DNA of 64,000 bases from Agrobacterium arsenijevicii (GTDB taxonomy: Bacteria > Pseudomonadota > Alphaproteobacteria > Rhizobiales > Rhizobiaceae): assembly GCA_000949895.1 (NCBI GenBank), contig JWIT01000006.1:124001-188000 (forward strand), in the 5' to 3' direction. Shown one piece after another: positions 63,125 through 64,000 of the stretch. The notes beneath the pieces are model-generated. The model was not told the origin of the DNA, made no database searches, and was given only the letters and a program-made list of their open reading frames with translations. Both the position numbers and the translations under genes were made by a program. Each line of letters starts with the position of its first letter. The first letter of the stretch is position 1.

Positions 63125-64000
63125 ATGGATCTCATAACGCCCGCTATCCCCGGCCTTGTCTGGGCCTATCAATTCCACCCCGGAACAGCGCCGTGCAGGC
63201 GGCTTGCGCCCGATGCGGGCTTCGGCGAGATGGCCGAATGCGAGGGCTTCTTCTGGCTGCATCTCAATCTCGCGGATCAGCGGGTGGCGGGTTTTCTCGA
63301 AACGATCGAGGGGCTCGATCCGGCGGCGCTGGCAAGCCTCACCACCCATGAGACCCATCCCTCCATCACCGTGGATGAAAAATCGCTCTATGGCACGCTG
63401 GTCGATTTCCAGCGCGAATTCGACAAGGAGACGCGCGATTTCGGCTGGCTGCATTTTGCGGTGAGCGACCGTTTTATCATCACCACCCGTTTGCAGCCGC
63501 TGCGCTCAGTGGATCGGCTGAAAGCGGCAGTCGACAAGAATTCCAACCGTTACCTCACGCCGGCCCATGTCTTCGAGGGCCTCGTTGCGGAATTCCAGCG
63601 CTCGCTCATCAACCTGGTGATGGAGACGACCGAAGAGCTGAATGCCATCGAGGACATGGTCTATGACAGCGAGAACCGCGACGAGCGCCGGCGCCTTGCG
63701 CCGCTGCGCCGCACCGTCGTTCGCCTTCACCGGCATCTGCGCACCGTGCTGACCCTGATGCGGCGGGCGTCGGCCGCCGACGAGGACGAGATGCCTGATG
63801 GTTTCGAGGATGTCGCCTCACGGCTGATGGGCCGTCTCGAGGCCGTGGATCACGATGTCTACGCCCTGCAGGAGCGCGCGAGGCTGCTGCACGAGGAAAT
63901 CGATTCCAAACTCTCATCCGAAACCAACCGGCACCTTTATATCCTGTCGCTGATGACGGCGTTCCTGCTGCCGCCATCGCTGGTGACCGGTTTCTTCGGC
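63125..64000 (+). CDS. CorA/ZntB-type metal transporter, truncated by the window
   Basis: 292 codons of an open reading frame running off the right edge. The soluble cytoplasmic part of a CorA-superfamily transporter is visible: GFFWLHLNLADQRV near the start and FGWLHFAVSDRFIITTRLQP in the central beta sheet. A long helix (EDMVYDSENRDERRRLAPLR) leads to the first membrane helix. The visible end, SLMTAFLLPPSLVTGFFG, is the TM1/GxN region: in ZntB the signature is TGxFGxN, and the N would be the next residues. It is ZntB-like in type, so zinc, but magnesium is possible. The start is the first suitable ATG, with no strong ribosome-binding site. It is divergent from the acyl-CoA dehydrogenase. 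Confidence 0.85.
   Translation, partial: MDLITPAIPGLVWAYQFHPGTAPCRRLAPDAGFGEMAECEGFFWLHLNLADQRVAGFLETIEGLDPAALASLTTHETHPSITVDEKSLYGTLVDFQREFDKETRDFGWLHFAVSDRFIITTRLQPLRSVDRLKAAVDKNSNRYLTPAHVFEGLVAEFQRSLINLVMETTEELNAIEDMVYDSENRDERRRLAPLRRTVVRLHRHLRTVLTLMRRASAADEDEMPDGFEDVASRLMGRLEAVDHDVYALQERARLLHEEIDSKLSSETNRHLYILSLMTAFLLPPSLVTGFFG

Noticed and set aside
63029..63454. A 141-codon minus-strand frame over the CorA/ZntB gene
   Set aside because: It is antisense to the truncated transporter gene, which has clear family sequence, and has no ribosome-binding site.

Overview
The window looks like a piece of the main circular chromosome of an Agrobacterium (Agrobacterium tumefaciens/fabrum complex, Rhizobiales). 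The evidence is a high-GC coding style with long open antisense frames, a CcrM-type GANTC methyltransferase, the rhizobial run ctaC-ctaD-ctaB-coxF-ctaG-coxC-DUF983-SURF1-ispH-thrB-rnhA, a bioMNY biotin importer, an IalB-type protein and at least seven RIME-like palindromic mosaics between genes. I see no rRNA, tRNA, CRISPR array, insertion sequence, integrase or phage gene, so this is mostly ordinary core chromosome.

Layout. 0-10 kb: a DUF721 gene, mutY and a HAD hydrolase, a Do-type periplasmic protease, a His-rich secreted protein, ccrM, a repeat-built secreted protein, a Cys-rich DUF1284 protein, and a GntR regulator divergent from a HAD phosphatase. 10-21 kb: a lipoprotein, thrC, an M16 peptidase, a GNAT enzyme coupled to a membrane GGDEF-EAL protein, a zinc peptidase, CsbD, YqgE, and a DsbD-N-like protein beside a 1-Cys peroxiredoxin. 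21-31.4 kb (minus strand): the aa3 cytochrome oxidase and assembly run, continuing into ispH, thrB and rnhA. 31.8-45.6 kb: IalB-like protein, tldD, VOC and HAD proteins, a MazG-like protein, TauE, pdxH, a lipoprotein, a J-domain protein, fabI, a histidine phosphatase, aroC, a RibB with a degenerate GTP cyclohydrolase II half, and a YcaQ-like protein. 45.7-51.9 kb: bioMNY, a class II deacetylase, xseB, pirin and dxs. 51.9-57.7 kb: a more accessory block with a SnoaL-like protein, an XRE/MmyB regulator and monooxygenase, an Lrp regulator divergent from a nucleoside-recognition membrane protein, an ACT protein and a chemoreceptor. 57.9-64 kb: tlyA, an RlmD/TrmA-type RNA methyltransferase, a small secreted protein, an acyl-CoA dehydrogenase/enoyl-CoA hydratase pair and a truncated CorA/ZntB transporter.

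How genes work together. The oxidase run holds the three core subunits plus heme O synthesis (ctaB), copper insertion (ctaG) and SURF1. thrC and thrB complete threonine synthesis from homoserine. dxs and ispH are the first and last steps of the MEP isoprenoid pathway. The acyl-CoA dehydrogenase and hydratase form a two-step beta-oxidation unit. mutY and xseB serve DNA repair.

I did not find a clearly new multi-gene system. The most interesting signals are in non-coding DNA: an FNR/FixK-type box just upstream of ctaC, a repeat that would bury the tldD ribosome-binding site, tandem CtrA-half-site-like repeats upstream of ccrM, a hairpin-dense gap beside ccrM, several perfect palindromes next to start codons, and the covarying stems with a conserved loop in the RIME-like repeats.
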